Of a DNA stretch of 64,000 nt, positions 26,271 through 33,293 are shown in pieces. The position numbers were made by a program, and so were the translations under genes. The DNA is from Gaiellasilicea sp963749515 (GTDB lineage: Bacteria > Actinomycetota > Thermoleophilia > Gaiellales > Gaiellaceae). How positions within the stretch are numbered: the first letter of the stretch is position 1; each line of letters begins with the position of its first letter. The stretch lies in the NCBI GenBank assembly GCA_963749515.1, contig CAVVMR010000006.1, positions 186,001 through 250,000 of the forward strand, written 5' to 3'. The notes beneath the pieces are model-generated. The model had not been told where the DNA came from and searched no databases. It saw only the letters and a program-made list of their open reading frames with translations.

Positions 26271-27733
26271 CTAGCAGTCGTAGTAGAGGGAGAACTCGGC
26301 CGGGTGCGGGCCGGAGCCGGACGACGTCGACCTCGTTCTCGCGCTTCCAGTCGATCCACGTCCGGATCAGGTCCTCGGTGAAGACGCCGCCGCGGAGCAG
26401 GAACGCGTGGTCGGCCTCGAGCGCGTCGAGCGACTCGGCGAGCGAGCCGGGGACCTGCGGCACGTCGTGTGTTCATTGTTTGGGCCGCTTCCTCGAAGAG
26501 GTCGTAGTCAGCCGGAGCGCCTGGATCGAGACCACGCTCGATCCCGTCGATGCCCGCCATCAGCATCGCCGAGAACGCGAGGTACGGGTTCGCCGCCGCA
26601 TCGGGGCAGCGGAACTCGATCCGCTTCGCCTTCGGCGAGTCGGAGTACATCGGGATCCGGATGCAGGCCGAGCGGTTGCGCTGCGAGTAGACGAGGTTCA
26701 CGGGCGCCTCGTAGCCGGGCACGAGCCGGCGGTACGAGTTCGTGGTGGGCGCGCAGAACGCGAGCAAGGCCGGCGCGTGGGCCAGCAGCCCGCCGACGTA
26801 GGCGCGCGCGAGCGCCGACAGACCCGCATAGCCGGAGGAGTCCGCCATCAGCGGCGTGCCCTCCTTCCAGAGCGACTGGTGGCAGTGCATCCCCGAGCCG
26901 TTGTCGCCGAAGACCGGCTTCGGCATGAAGGTGACCGACTTGCCGTGCGCCCGGGCCACGTTCTTGACCACGTACTTGTAGGTCATGACCTGGTCGGCCA
27001 TCCGCGTCAGGCTCTGGAAGCGGAGGTCGATCTCGCACTGGCCGCCGGACGCGACCTCGTGGTGGTGGAACTCGCACGGGATGCCGAGCCGCTCGAGCGT
27101 CAGCACCATCGCCGTGCGGAGGTCGTGCAGCGAGTCGTGCGGCGCCGTCGGGAAGTAGCCCTCCTTCGGGCGGGACGTGTAGCCGAGGCCGGGCTTGCCG
27201 GAGTTCCAGAAGCCCTCGCTCGAGTCGACCAGGTAGTGCGCGGCGTTCGGGCCGAGGTCGTAGCTCACCTCGTCGAAGACGAAGAACTCGCACTCGGGCC
27301 CGACGAAGCACGTGTCGGCGATGCCGGTCGACCGCAGGTACTCCTCGGCGCGCCTCGCGACTTGGCGCGGGTCGCGCGAGTAGCCCTCCTTGGTGATCGG
27401 GTCGACGATCTCGCACACGAGCGAGAGCGTCGGCGCCTCGGTGGCGGGATCGAGGATCGCCGAGGTCGGATCGGGCATCAGCAGCATGTCCGACTCGGAG
27501 ATCCCCTGCCAGCCGCGGATCGAGGAGCCGTCGAAGCCGAGGCCTTCCTCGAACGCGTCCGAGCCGAAGGCCCGCAGCGGCAGCGTCATGTGCTGCCACG
27601 TGCCCAGCAGGTCGCAGAACTTGAGGTCGACCATCGAGACCCGCGTCTCGGCCGCCCACTCGAGCGCCTCGCGGGCGTCGGGGAGCGTCTCGCTCCCGTT
27701 CATCAGGTAGTGCTTCGACTCCAGCTCCGACAT
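26271..27733 (-). pseudogene. glnA: Type I-beta glutamine synthetase with two single-base frameshifts
   Basis: The first ~420 codons (from ATG 27733) encode a normal GSI: MSELESKHYLMN, GFDGSSIRGWQ, CEFFVFDEVSYD, FMPKPVFGDNGSGMHCHQSL, and the NLYDL-like PADYDLFEEAAQ that holds the adenylylated Tyr of GSI-beta. Then the frame shifts by one base near 26463-26490 to VPQVPGSLAESLDALEADH ... WKRENEVDVVRLRP, and again at a GGG at 26308-26310 (plus strand) to AEFSLYYDC and a TAG at 26271. Removing one base at each site restores the full ~486-residue protein with the PHPAEFSLYYDC ending. Either a recent pseudogene or assembly indels; first gene of the glnA-glnB-amt operon, with AGAGG upstream of the ATG. 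Confidence 0.9.
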
Positions 27734-27832
27734 CTCCGTTCCTCTCTCGTGTTGGACCACAAAAAAAGCGCCCACAGCTGAAAACAGCTGTGAGGCGCCA
27801 TTGCCTCGGATCCACCTTCGGCGGCGGAACCT
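27734..27832 (-). promoter_or_regulatory. glnA operon leader RNA with dual hexaloop hairpins and attenuator
   Basis: The predicted transcript start is near 27832. Hairpin P1 (27831-27808) pairs GGUUCCGCC with GGUGGAUCC (eight pairs, one U-U mismatch) around a six-base loop GCCGAA. Hairpin P2 (27807-27792) starts at the next base and pairs GAGGC with GCCUC around a six-base loop AAUGGC. The 3' arm of P2 is also part of the 5' arm of the terminator that follows, so P2 and the terminator exclude each other. Loop AAUGGC has A at position 1 and G at position 4, as in known ANTAR-protein targets; the P1 loop has only G4. The regulatory role is inferred. Confidence 0.7.
27761..27798 (-). terminator. 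Intrinsic terminator (attenuator) in the glnA leader
   Basis: On the minus strand GCGCC-U-CACAGCUG pairs with CAGCUGUG-GGCGC (13 pairs, one bulged U, UUUU loop), directly followed by seven U residues (27767-27761). No minus-strand gene lies upstream for it to terminate, and it ends 28 bases before the glnA ATG, so it can only act as an attenuator of the glnA operon. Confidence 0.85.
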
Positions 27833-27838
27833 GCACTC

Positions 27839-27868
27839 ACCGTAGCCGAGGGTGCGGACGCAGGTCAA
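27839..27868 (-). promoter_or_regulatory. Promoter of the glnA-glnB-amt operon
   Basis: On the minus strand TTGACC (27868-27863) and TACGGT (27844-27839) are 18 bases apart, a good sigma-70-type match and one of the few -35 boxes visible in the window. Confidence 0.65.
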
Positions 27869-27902
27869 GGGGGATTTTCTGGCGCGTCGCCGGGAGCGCT
27901 GG

Positions 27903-27908
27903 TATCCT
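27903..27908 (+). promoter_or_regulatory. -10 box TATCCT of the ABC exporter transcript
   Basis: TATCCT, preceded by TGG, lies 8 bases before the ATG of a seven-codon upstream ORF. A start about 7-9 bases downstream would make that small ORF leaderless and leave about 105 bases of leader before the ABC gene. Confidence 0.5.
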
Positions 27909-27916
27909 CGCCCCCG

Positions 27917-27940
27917 ATGAGACTCCTCTTCCACGTCTAG
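27917..27940 (+). CDS. Seven-residue upstream ORF (possible leader peptide)
   Basis: ATG through TAG encodes M-R-L-L-F-H-V. It sits directly downstream of the -10 box and 82 bases before the ABC ATPase start. A strong hairpin follows at 27953-27980. This is the layout of translational or transcriptional attenuators controlled by ribosome stalling on a short leader peptide. Only the layout is seen; expression of the peptide is not proven. Confidence 0.45.
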   Translation: MRLLFHV

Positions 27941-27991
27941 GACACCCGTTGCCGCGGCCCGCCGTAGTGCGGGCGTCGCGTGCTGTGGTCC
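27940..27991 (+). promoter_or_regulatory. Structured leader between uORF and ABC exporter genes
   Basis: An inner stem pairs CGCG-GCCCGC (27953-27962) with GCGGGC-GU-CGCG (27969-27980): ten pairs, a 2-base bulge and a six-base loop CGUAGU. An outer stem can pair GGACAC (27940-27945, starting on the last base of the uORF stop) with GUG-GUCC ending at 27991. A ribosome on the uORF would mask the outer stem. No T-run is present, so any control would act on translation or RNA stability. Confidence 0.45.
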
Positions 27992-28022
27992 TCGAGTTTC
28001 GTGTGAATTGAAGGAGTGGGAA

Positions 28023-28868
28023 GTGAGTGAGGTCATCGAATTGCAACGTCAAGCGCCTGCCGTCGACGTACGGGACCTCCGCAAGGAGTTCTCGCGCCGA
28101 GACAAGAAGGCAGGCCGGTTCGCGCGCAAGAAGCGCGCGGCCCTGCACGGCGTCACGTTCACGATGGAGCGGGGCGAGTGCGTCGCGATCCTGGGCCAGA
28201 ACGGCTCGGGCAAGTCGACGCTGGTCCGCTTGCTCTCGACGCTGCTCTTCCACGACGGCGGCAGCGCGTACGTCTTCGGCCACGACGTCTTCACCAACCC
28301 GCGGCCGGTGCGCAGGCTCGTCAACCGCGTCTCCGTCGAGGCGAGCTTCTTCAAGAAGATGTCGGCGGGCGAGAACCTCCACTACGCCGCCCGCTACTAC
28401 GGCATGGGGCCGCGCGAGACCCGCGTGAAGATCCCGGCCATCCTCGGCAAGGTCGGCTTCCCGATCGACCGCCGCAGCGAGCCGATGGAGAACCTGTCGC
28501 GCGGGATGCAGCAGAAGGTTGCGCTGGCGCGCGCCCTCCTCACGTCGCCCGTGCTGCTGCTGCTCGACGAGCCGACGACCGGGCTCGACCCGCGCTCCAA
28601 GCTCGAGGTGCAGACGTTCATCCGCGACCTCAGGCGCACCCACGACTCGACGATCCTGCTCTGCACGCACGACCTCGCCGAGGCGGAGGCGCTCGCGGAC
28701 CGGGTCGGGATCCTCGACCGCGGCGAGCTGCTCTTCCTGGAGACCGTGCCCGAGATTCTGGAGCGGTTCAAGGTCGAGACGCTCGAGCAGGCGTTCTTCG
28801 CGGCGACCGGCCGCGAGTTCGAGGCGGAAGTGGACGAGGACGACGAGGACCGGGAGGTGTTCGCATGA
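28023..28868 (+). CDS. ABC transporter ATP-binding protein (exporter type)
   Basis: A 281-residue ABC-2-type ATPase. Walker A GQNGSGKSTLVRLLSTLL, the signature LSRGMQQKVALARAL, Walker B LLLLDEPTTGLDP and the H-loop CTHDLAEAEALADRV are complete; the C-terminal tail is acidic. The N-terminus is basic (RRDKKAGRFARKKR). The GTG at 28023 was chosen because AAGGAG lies 6 bases upstream, the best ribosome binding site in the area. It overlaps the permease start by 4 bases. Substrate unknown; drug or polysaccharide export is typical for the family. Confidence 0.93.
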   Translation: MSEVIELQRQAPAVDVRDLRKEFSRRDKKAGRFARKKRAALHGVTFTMERGECVAILGQNGSGKSTLVRLLSTLLFHDGGSAYVFGHDVFTNPRPVRRLVNRVSVEASFFKKMSAGENLHYAARYYGMGPRETRVKIPAILGKVGFPIDRRSEPMENLSRGMQQKVALARALLTSPVLLLLDEPTTGLDPRSKLEVQTFIRDLRRTHDSTILLCTHDLAEAEALADRVGILDRGELLFLETVPEILERFKVETLEQAFFAATGREFEAEVDEDDEDREVFA

Positions 28869-29701
28869 CCAGGGGTGCTGCAGCGACTCTGCGAGCAGAG
28901 CTGATCGGGCTCGGCGGCGTCGTCGAGCGCAACGTCTACCTCACCCGCCGCTACATCTGGTGGGACGTCGCCTTCATGGTCTGGACGATCGCGAACACGC
29001 TCACGATCGTCTTCATCGCGAAGGGGATCGAGGCGACGGGCGGGTCGATCGACGTCACTCGCACCACGACGACGCTGTTGATCGGCGCCGTCGTCTGGGC
29101 TTACCTGGGAATCCTGTTCGAGTTCATGACCGAGACGGTCGCGTGGGAGCGCTGGGAGGGGACGATCGAGTACACGTTCATGGCGCCGCTCTCCCGCGCG
29201 ATGCACCTCGCCGGCGCGGGGTTCTTCGCCGTGCTCTACGGGCTGATCCGCGCGATCATCCTCTTCATCGTCGTCGCGTTCTTCTTCGACCTCGAACTGC
29301 CGAACGCGAACTTCGTGGCCGCCTTCGTGGTGCTCGTCGCGGGCTCGCTCGCGTTCATCGGGATCGGGATCATGACCGCGGTGCTGCCGCTGATCTCGCC
29401 CGAGAAGGGCGCCCAGCTCGGGTTCGTAGCGCAGGGGATGCTGCTCGTGGTCTCAGGCGTCTACTACCCGACCGACGTGCTGCCCCGGTGGATGGAGTGG
29501 CTCTCCGTGATCTCGCCGGCGACGTACGTGCTCGACGGGATCCGTGAGGCGATCCTCGACGGCGCCGGGCTCTCGACGATGTGGGATGAGATCTGGCCGC
29601 TGCTCCTGATCGGCGCGGTCGCGGCTCCGATCGGGCTGTGGGTGTTCCGGCGCGGCGAGATCTACGCGAAGAAGCACGGGAAATTGAAGCGGAGTGGATA
29701 G
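28865..29701 (+). CDS. ABC-2 type transporter permease
   Basis: A 278-residue membrane protein with about six helices (VAFMVWTIANTLTIVFIAKG, then LLIGAVVWAYLGILFEFMT and others) and the ABC-2 pattern near the end: LLVVSGVYYPTDVLPRWM and SVISPATYVLDGIREAIL. Together with the ATPase it would form an exporter dimer. The ATG overlaps the ATPase stop (ATGA). The last base of its stop is directly followed by a MITE-like inverted-repeat element. Confidence 0.92.
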   Translation: MTRGAAATLRAELIGLGGVVERNVYLTRRYIWWDVAFMVWTIANTLTIVFIAKGIEATGGSIDVTRTTTTLLIGAVVWAYLGILFEFMTETVAWERWEGTIEYTFMAPLSRAMHLAGAGFFAVLYGLIRAIILFIVVAFFFDLELPNANFVAAFVVLVAGSLAFIGIGIMTAVLPLISPEKGAQLGFVAQGMLLVVSGVYYPTDVLPRWMEWLSVISPATYVLDGIREAILDGAGLSTMWDEIWPLLLIGAVAAPIGLWVFRRGEIYAKKHGKLKRSG

Positions 29702-29865
29702 TAGGAGGGTTTGGCGAAATATCGGCTGAGCTGCCGGGCCGCGCTGCTCGCCCCGAGGCCGCGTCCTCAGTCGCGCCGATAGCAACCGCTTCGCGCTCCC
29801 TGCGTCCTTGCCTCGGAACGAGCATCGCACCCCGGCGACGAGCGACATTCCACCAAACCCTCCTA
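29702..29865. repeat. MITE-like inverted-repeat element
   Basis: TAGGAGGGTTTGG (29702-29714) and its exact reverse complement (29853-29865) bound a 164-base segment without a gene. The match continues imperfectly to about 24 bases (20 of 24). TA at both outer ends fits the TA target duplication of IS630/Tc1-type elements. The interior has no open frame or known motif. It lies between the ABC permease stop and the glnA promoter. No second copy was seen in the window. Confidence 0.5.
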
Positions 29866-29871
29866 GTGCGT

Positions 29872-29877
29872 TAGACT
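29872..29877 (+). promoter_or_regulatory. -10 box TAGACT of the second glnA
   Basis: TAGACT lies just outside the MITE-like repeat. A weak TTCCAC sits 18 bases upstream, inside the right arm of the repeat. The predicted transcript start is near 29884, giving a leader of about 95 bases. Confidence 0.45.
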
Positions 29878-29883
29878 CGCCGA

Positions 29884-29979
29884 GGTTTTCGAGGCGACGG
29901 GGCCTCAGGCGGCTTCCGCCTGGGGCTCTTTGCGTTTCTGGACCTTTCTGTTGACAAGGGTGACAAGGAGGAAGACGGC
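29884..29979 (+). promoter_or_regulatory. Leader RNA of the second glnA, sharing the first glnA leader core
   Basis: Bases 29890-29907 match 27808-27791 of the other glnA leader at 15 of 18 positions. The same hairpin forms: GAGGC (29891-29895) with GCCUC (29902-29906) and a six-base loop GACGGG (G at position 4, but G and not A at position 1). Its 3' arm is shared with the terminator-like hairpin that follows. No convincing upstream P1 hairpin is seen. AAGGAGG at 29965-29971 is the ribosome binding site, 8 bases before ATG. Confidence 0.6.
29900..29933 (+). terminator. Terminator-like hairpin in the leader of the second glnA
   Basis: Bases 29900-29912 pair with 29916-29928 (13 pairs including two G-U, 3-base loop CUU), followed by UU-U-GCG-UUU. 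The U-tract is broken and weaker than in the first glnA leader. Its place between promoter and ribosome binding site argues for attenuation. Confidence 0.6.
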
Positions 29980-31344
29980 ATGGGGATGATCGAGAGCAAG
30001 CATCGCGCGACGTCCGACCCCGATTCGCGGAAGCGCGTGCTGAAGGAGATCGAGAAGCAGGAGGTCGCATACGTGCTCTTCTGGTTCACCGATCTCGAAG
30101 GGCACCTGAAGAGCTTCGCGATCACCCCGAGCGAGGTCGCAGCCGCGCTCGACGACGGGATGGGCTTCGACGGCTCGTCGATCACCGGCTTCAACGCGAT
30201 CGAGGAGTCGGACATGGTCGCGATCCCGGATCCCGACACGTTCCGGATCATGCCGTCCCGGCCCGGCGAGACCGTCGTCGGCCGGATGATCTGCGACGTG
30301 GTCACCCCCGACGGGCAGCCGTACGAGGGCGACCCGCGCTACATGCTGCGCAAGGCGCTCGAGCGGATGCGGTCGATGGGCTTCGACACCTTCAACATCG
30401 GCCCCGAGCTCGAGTATTTCCTCTTCAAGGACAACAAGGGGACGGAGACCCTCGACGAGGGCGGCTACTTCGCGATGACCGCGCTCGACGCCGCGACCGA
30501 GCTGCGGAACGAGACGATTCAGGCGCTCGAGAGCGTCGGCATTCCGATCGAGTACCACCACCACGAGGTAGCGCCGTCACAGCACGAGATCGACATGCGC
30601 TACGCACCCGCGCTCGAGATGGCGGACGCGACGATCACCTACCGGCTGATCGTGAAGGAGATCGCGGCCAAGAACGGCGTCTACGCGACGTTCATGCCGA
30701 AGCCGTTGTTCGGCGAGAACGGCTCGGGCATGCACACCCACATGTCGCTCTTCACGGACGGGCGGAACCAGTTCTTCGACGGCGCCGACGCACATCACCT
30801 TTCGCCCACGGCGAAGGCGTTCATCGCCGGCCTGCTCCGCCACGCGCGCGAGCTCTCCGCCGTGTTCGCGCAGTGGGTCAACTCCTACAAGCGGCTGGTG
30901 CCGGGCTACGAGGCGCCCGTGTACGTCGCCTGGTCGCAGCGCAACCGCTCTGCTCTCATCAGGATCCCGCTCTACAAGCCGGGCTCCGAGCAGGCGACAC
31001 GCGCCGAGATCCGTTGCCCCGACCCGGCGTGCAACCCGTATCTCACCTTCGCCGCCCTCCTGCACGCGGGGCTGGAGGGAATCGAGCGGGGTTACGAGCT
31101 CGAGGAGCCGATGGACTCGAACCTCTATCACCTCTCGGCGGCAGAGCGGCAGGAGCGCGGGATCGTGGCGCTGCCGGGCACCCTGGGGGAGGCGGTCGAG
31201 GCCCTCGCGGAGTCGGAGCTGATGCGGAAGGCCCTCGGTGAGCACATCCACGAGCGGTACGTCGAGATCAAGCGCCGCGAGTGGGACGACTACCGGATTC
31301 AGCTGACGCAATGGGAGCTGGACCGCTACCTAGCTGTGCTTTAG
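29980..31344 (+). CDS. glnA: Type I-alpha glutamine synthetase
   Basis: A complete 454-residue glutamine synthetase making glutamine from glutamate, ammonia and ATP. Motifs: GFDGSSITGFNAIEESDM, GPELEYFLFKDN, FMPKPLFGENGSGMHTHMSL (ATP site), NSYKRLVPGYEAPVYVAWSQ, and the C-terminal LTQWELDRYLAVL that marks the GSI-alpha class (Bacillus-like), which is feedback-inhibited and lacks the adenylylated NLYDL loop of GSI-beta. With the other glnA frameshifted as written, this would be the only intact glutamine synthetase in the window. ATG 29986 is a second possible start. Confidence 0.96.
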   Translation: MGMIESKHRATSDPDSRKRVLKEIEKQEVAYVLFWFTDLEGHLKSFAITPSEVAAALDDGMGFDGSSITGFNAIEESDMVAIPDPDTFRIMPSRPGETVVGRMICDVVTPDGQPYEGDPRYMLRKALERMRSMGFDTFNIGPELEYFLFKDNKGTETLDEGGYFAMTALDAATELRNETIQALESVGIPIEYHHHEVAPSQHEIDMRYAPALEMADATITYRLIVKEIAAKNGVYATFMPKPLFGENGSGMHTHMSLFTDGRNQFFDGADAHHLSPTAKAFIAGLLRHARELSAVFAQWVNSYKRLVPGYEAPVYVAWSQRNRSALIRIPLYKPGSEQATRAEIRCPDPACNPYLTFAALLHAGLEGIERGYELEEPMDSNLYHLSAAERQERGIVALPGTLGEAVEALAESELMRKALGEHIHERYVEIKRREWDDYRIQLTQWELDRYLAVL

Positions 31345-31361
31345 AACAGCGGTTCCTGGAC

Positions 31362-31480
31362 TAGACAGAAACCGGCGCAGAGGGGCATAATTGTCGTAGG
31401 GCTGCGGCGCAAGGCGAGCGCCGCGACCTCAACTGACGGCCGATCGCGGGCTCCCTTCGAGGAGCCCGTGGTCGTTCACC
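31362..31480 (+). ncRNA. Candidate small RNA or long leader after the second glnA
   Basis: TAGACA (31362-31367) and CATAAT (31386-31391), 18 bases apart, form a good promoter in the glnA/PRC gap. The RNA from about 31398 has two stable hairpins: GCGGCGC/GCGCCGC with loop AAGGCGA (31404-31424), and CGGGCUCC/GGAGCCCG with a six-base loop CUUCGA (31447-31468). No T-run follows, and the next plus-strand gene is 400 bases on. It may be an sRNA, a long leader of the sensor kinase, or antisense to the PRC gene; alternatively the hairpins are simply the terminators of glnA and of the PRC gene. Confidence 0.35.
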
Positions 31481-31496
31481 GCCGGCGTGCTACGGC

Positions 31497-31512
31497 GCGC
31501 AAGCGCTTGCGC
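31497..31512. repeat. 16-bp perfect palindrome
   Basis: GCGCAAGCGCTTGCGC is its own reverse complement and lies 25 bases past the PRC gene stop, with a further TTGCGCAA 6 bases on. It could be part of the PRC gene terminator or a protein site; nothing decides between these. Confidence 0.4.
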
Positions 31513-31537
31513 TCTCCTTGCGCAAACGGGCAGCGGG

Positions 31538-31789
31538 CTAGAGGAACTTGCGGATCGACTCGCGCATCACGCGGAGTCCGATCACGCGGGAGCCTTCGTC
31601 GATCTCGCCGATCGCCTCGGCGGGCACGAGCCGGCGGCCCCGCAGGAAGCCCGAGCGGACGGCGAGTGCGTCCGGGATGTCGGGCTGGCTGCCGTACATC
31701 GGCGACTCGACCCGGCCAATGACGCGACCCCGCACGTCGGCGACGAGGAAGCCTTTGACGCTGCGGAGATCGAGTTCTACGGCACTCAT
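31538..31789 (-). CDS. PRC-barrel domain protein
   Basis: An 83-residue single-domain protein with the PRC-barrel pattern: LRSVKGFLVADVRGRVIGRVES, split here as VKGFLVADVRGRVIGRVE, then VRSGFLRGRRLVPAEAIGEID and SRVIGLRVMRESIRKFL. PRC-barrel proteins are small beta barrels found in photosynthetic reaction centres and RimM, and stand-alone copies have unknown roles. Transcribed alone, opposite to the adjacent signalling genes. Confidence 0.8.
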   Translation of the reverse strand: MSAVELDLRSVKGFLVADVRGRVIGRVESPMYGSQPDIPDALAVRSGFLRGRRLVPAEAIGEIDEGSRVIGLRVMRESIRKFL

Positions 31790-31874
31790 CAGGATGAGAA
31801 CGTATTCGCGCCGTTTGAAGTTTCTGGCATGACTTCGGTAAGAAGTTTGTAAGGGCCTGTGGATAAGCGCGACC

Positions 31875-31880
31875 TACACT
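31875..31880 (+). promoter_or_regulatory. -10 box TACACT of the sensor kinase/ANTAR pair
   Basis: TACACT is followed by 6 bases and the GTG at 31887, consistent with a leaderless transcript. Confidence 0.55.
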
Positions 31881-31886
31881 CTGACG

Positions 31887-33293
31887 GTGGACGCGTCCGC
31901 GAGGCATCTTCGACTGCTGACCGAGACCATCGCCGCGGTCAACTCGACGCTCGACCTCGAGGAGGTGCTCGCGCTCGTAGCGAGCAAGGTCGCGGACGCG
32001 CTCGGGGCGGACGCCTGCTTCGTCTACCTCTACGACGAGCGCGCCGACGAGCTGGTGCTCCGCGCAACGCACGGAACCGCCGTCGACGAGATGACGCGGC
32101 GGCCGCGCCTGCACCTCGGCGAGGGAATCACGGGCACCGCGGCGGCGGAGCGCGCGCCGATCGCGATCGCGTCGTCGGCGCATCTCGACTCCCGCTTCAA
32201 GCAGTTCCCGAACCTCCCCGAGGACGAGTACGAGTCGATTCTCGCCGTCCCGATCCTCGCGCGGGAGACGCTCGAGGGAGCGCTGAACGTCCGCACGCGC
32301 GCCGCCCGCGACTACACCGAGGCCGAGATCGACCTGCTCGTGGCGATCGCGTCCCAGGTCGCACAGACGATCGAGCACGCGAAGCTCTATGCCGACGCGC
32401 AGCGGCGCGTGCACGAGCTCGAGGCGCTGGCACAGATCTCGGAGGCCGTCTCCGAGTCCCTGTACCTGGAGGAGTCGCTGGAGGCGATCGTGAGGACGAC
32501 GATCACCGCGATGGGGGCGACCGGCGCGGCGCTCGTGCTCGAGGACGGAAAGATCGCGTGGCCGGAGGGCCGGGCCGGGAAGCACGCACTGCGCCTGCCG
32601 CTGAAGTGGAAGCGCCGCCAGATCGGAGAGCTGGTCTGCGACCGCGACACGCCCTTCAGCGACGACGATCGCGCCCTGCTCGAAGCCATCGCGCACCATG
32701 CGGCCGTCGCGCTCGAGCACGGGCGTGCGGTGATGCGCGGCGTGCTCGCGCAAGAGATCCACCACCGGGTGAAGAACAACCTCCAGACCGTCGCCTCGCT
32801 GCTGCGGCTGCAGGCGCGGGCGGCCGAGGTCGACCCGCGCCGCGCGCTCACCGATTCGGTCAACCGGATCCTCGCGATCGCAGCGGTGCACGAGGTGCTC
32901 ACCGAGCACCGCGAGGACGACGTCGATCTCGCCGAGCTGATCGAGCGGCTCCGCGCGATGCTCGTGCAGGGCCTCGTCCACGAGAAAGCGGTCGAGGCGA
33001 ACCTCGAGTCGGTGTCCCTTGCCGGCCACCGCGCGACGGCGCTTGCACTCGTCTTCAGCGAGCTCTTCCAGAACGCGCTGGAGCACGGCGGCGGCACAGT
33101 CCGGATCGAGCTGGCTCAGCGCAACGGCGGCGTCTCGCTGGCGATCGCGGACGACGGCGGCGGGATTGCGAGCGGCGACGGCGAGAGCACCGGGCTCTCG
33201 ATCGTGCGGGCGCTCGTCCGCGACGAGCTCGGAGGCACGATCGTGCTCACGAGCGATCCGGGTCTTCGTGCCGAGGTGGTCTTTCCGGCGTGA
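31887..33293 (+). CDS. Cytosolic GAF-GAF sensor histidine kinase, HisKA_2 type (PdtaS-like)
   Basis: A 468-residue kinase without membrane helices. Two GAF domains (about 18-158 and 175-285) precede the HisKA_2 dimerisation helix with the phospho-acceptor in EIHHRVKNNLQTVASLL and an HATPase domain (FSELFQNALEHGGG, ADDGGGIASG, TGLSIVRALV). This HisKA_2 type is the usual partner of ANTAR response regulators (PdtaS, EutW). The next gene, an ANTAR regulator, overlaps by 4 bases (GTGA), so they form one two-component system. The ligand of the GAF domains cannot be read. Confidence 0.93.
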   Translation: MDASARHLRLLTETIAAVNSTLDLEEVLALVASKVADALGADACFVYLYDERADELVLRATHGTAVDEMTRRPRLHLGEGITGTAAAERAPIAIASSAHLDSRFKQFPNLPEDEYESILAVPILARETLEGALNVRTRAARDYTEAEIDLLVAIASQVAQTIEHAKLYADAQRRVHELEALAQISEAVSESLYLEESLEAIVRTTITAMGATGAALVLEDGKIAWPEGRAGKHALRLPLKWKRRQIGELVCDRDTPFSDDDRALLEAIAHHAAVALEHGRAVMRGVLAQEIHHRVKNNLQTVASLLRLQARAAEVDPRRALTDSVNRILAIAAVHEVLTEHREDDVDLAELIERLRAMLVQGLVHEKAVEANLESVSLAGHRATALALVFSELFQNALEHGGGTVRIELAQRNGGVSLAIADDGGGIASGDGESTGLSIVRALVRDELGGTIVLTSDPGLRAEVVFPA

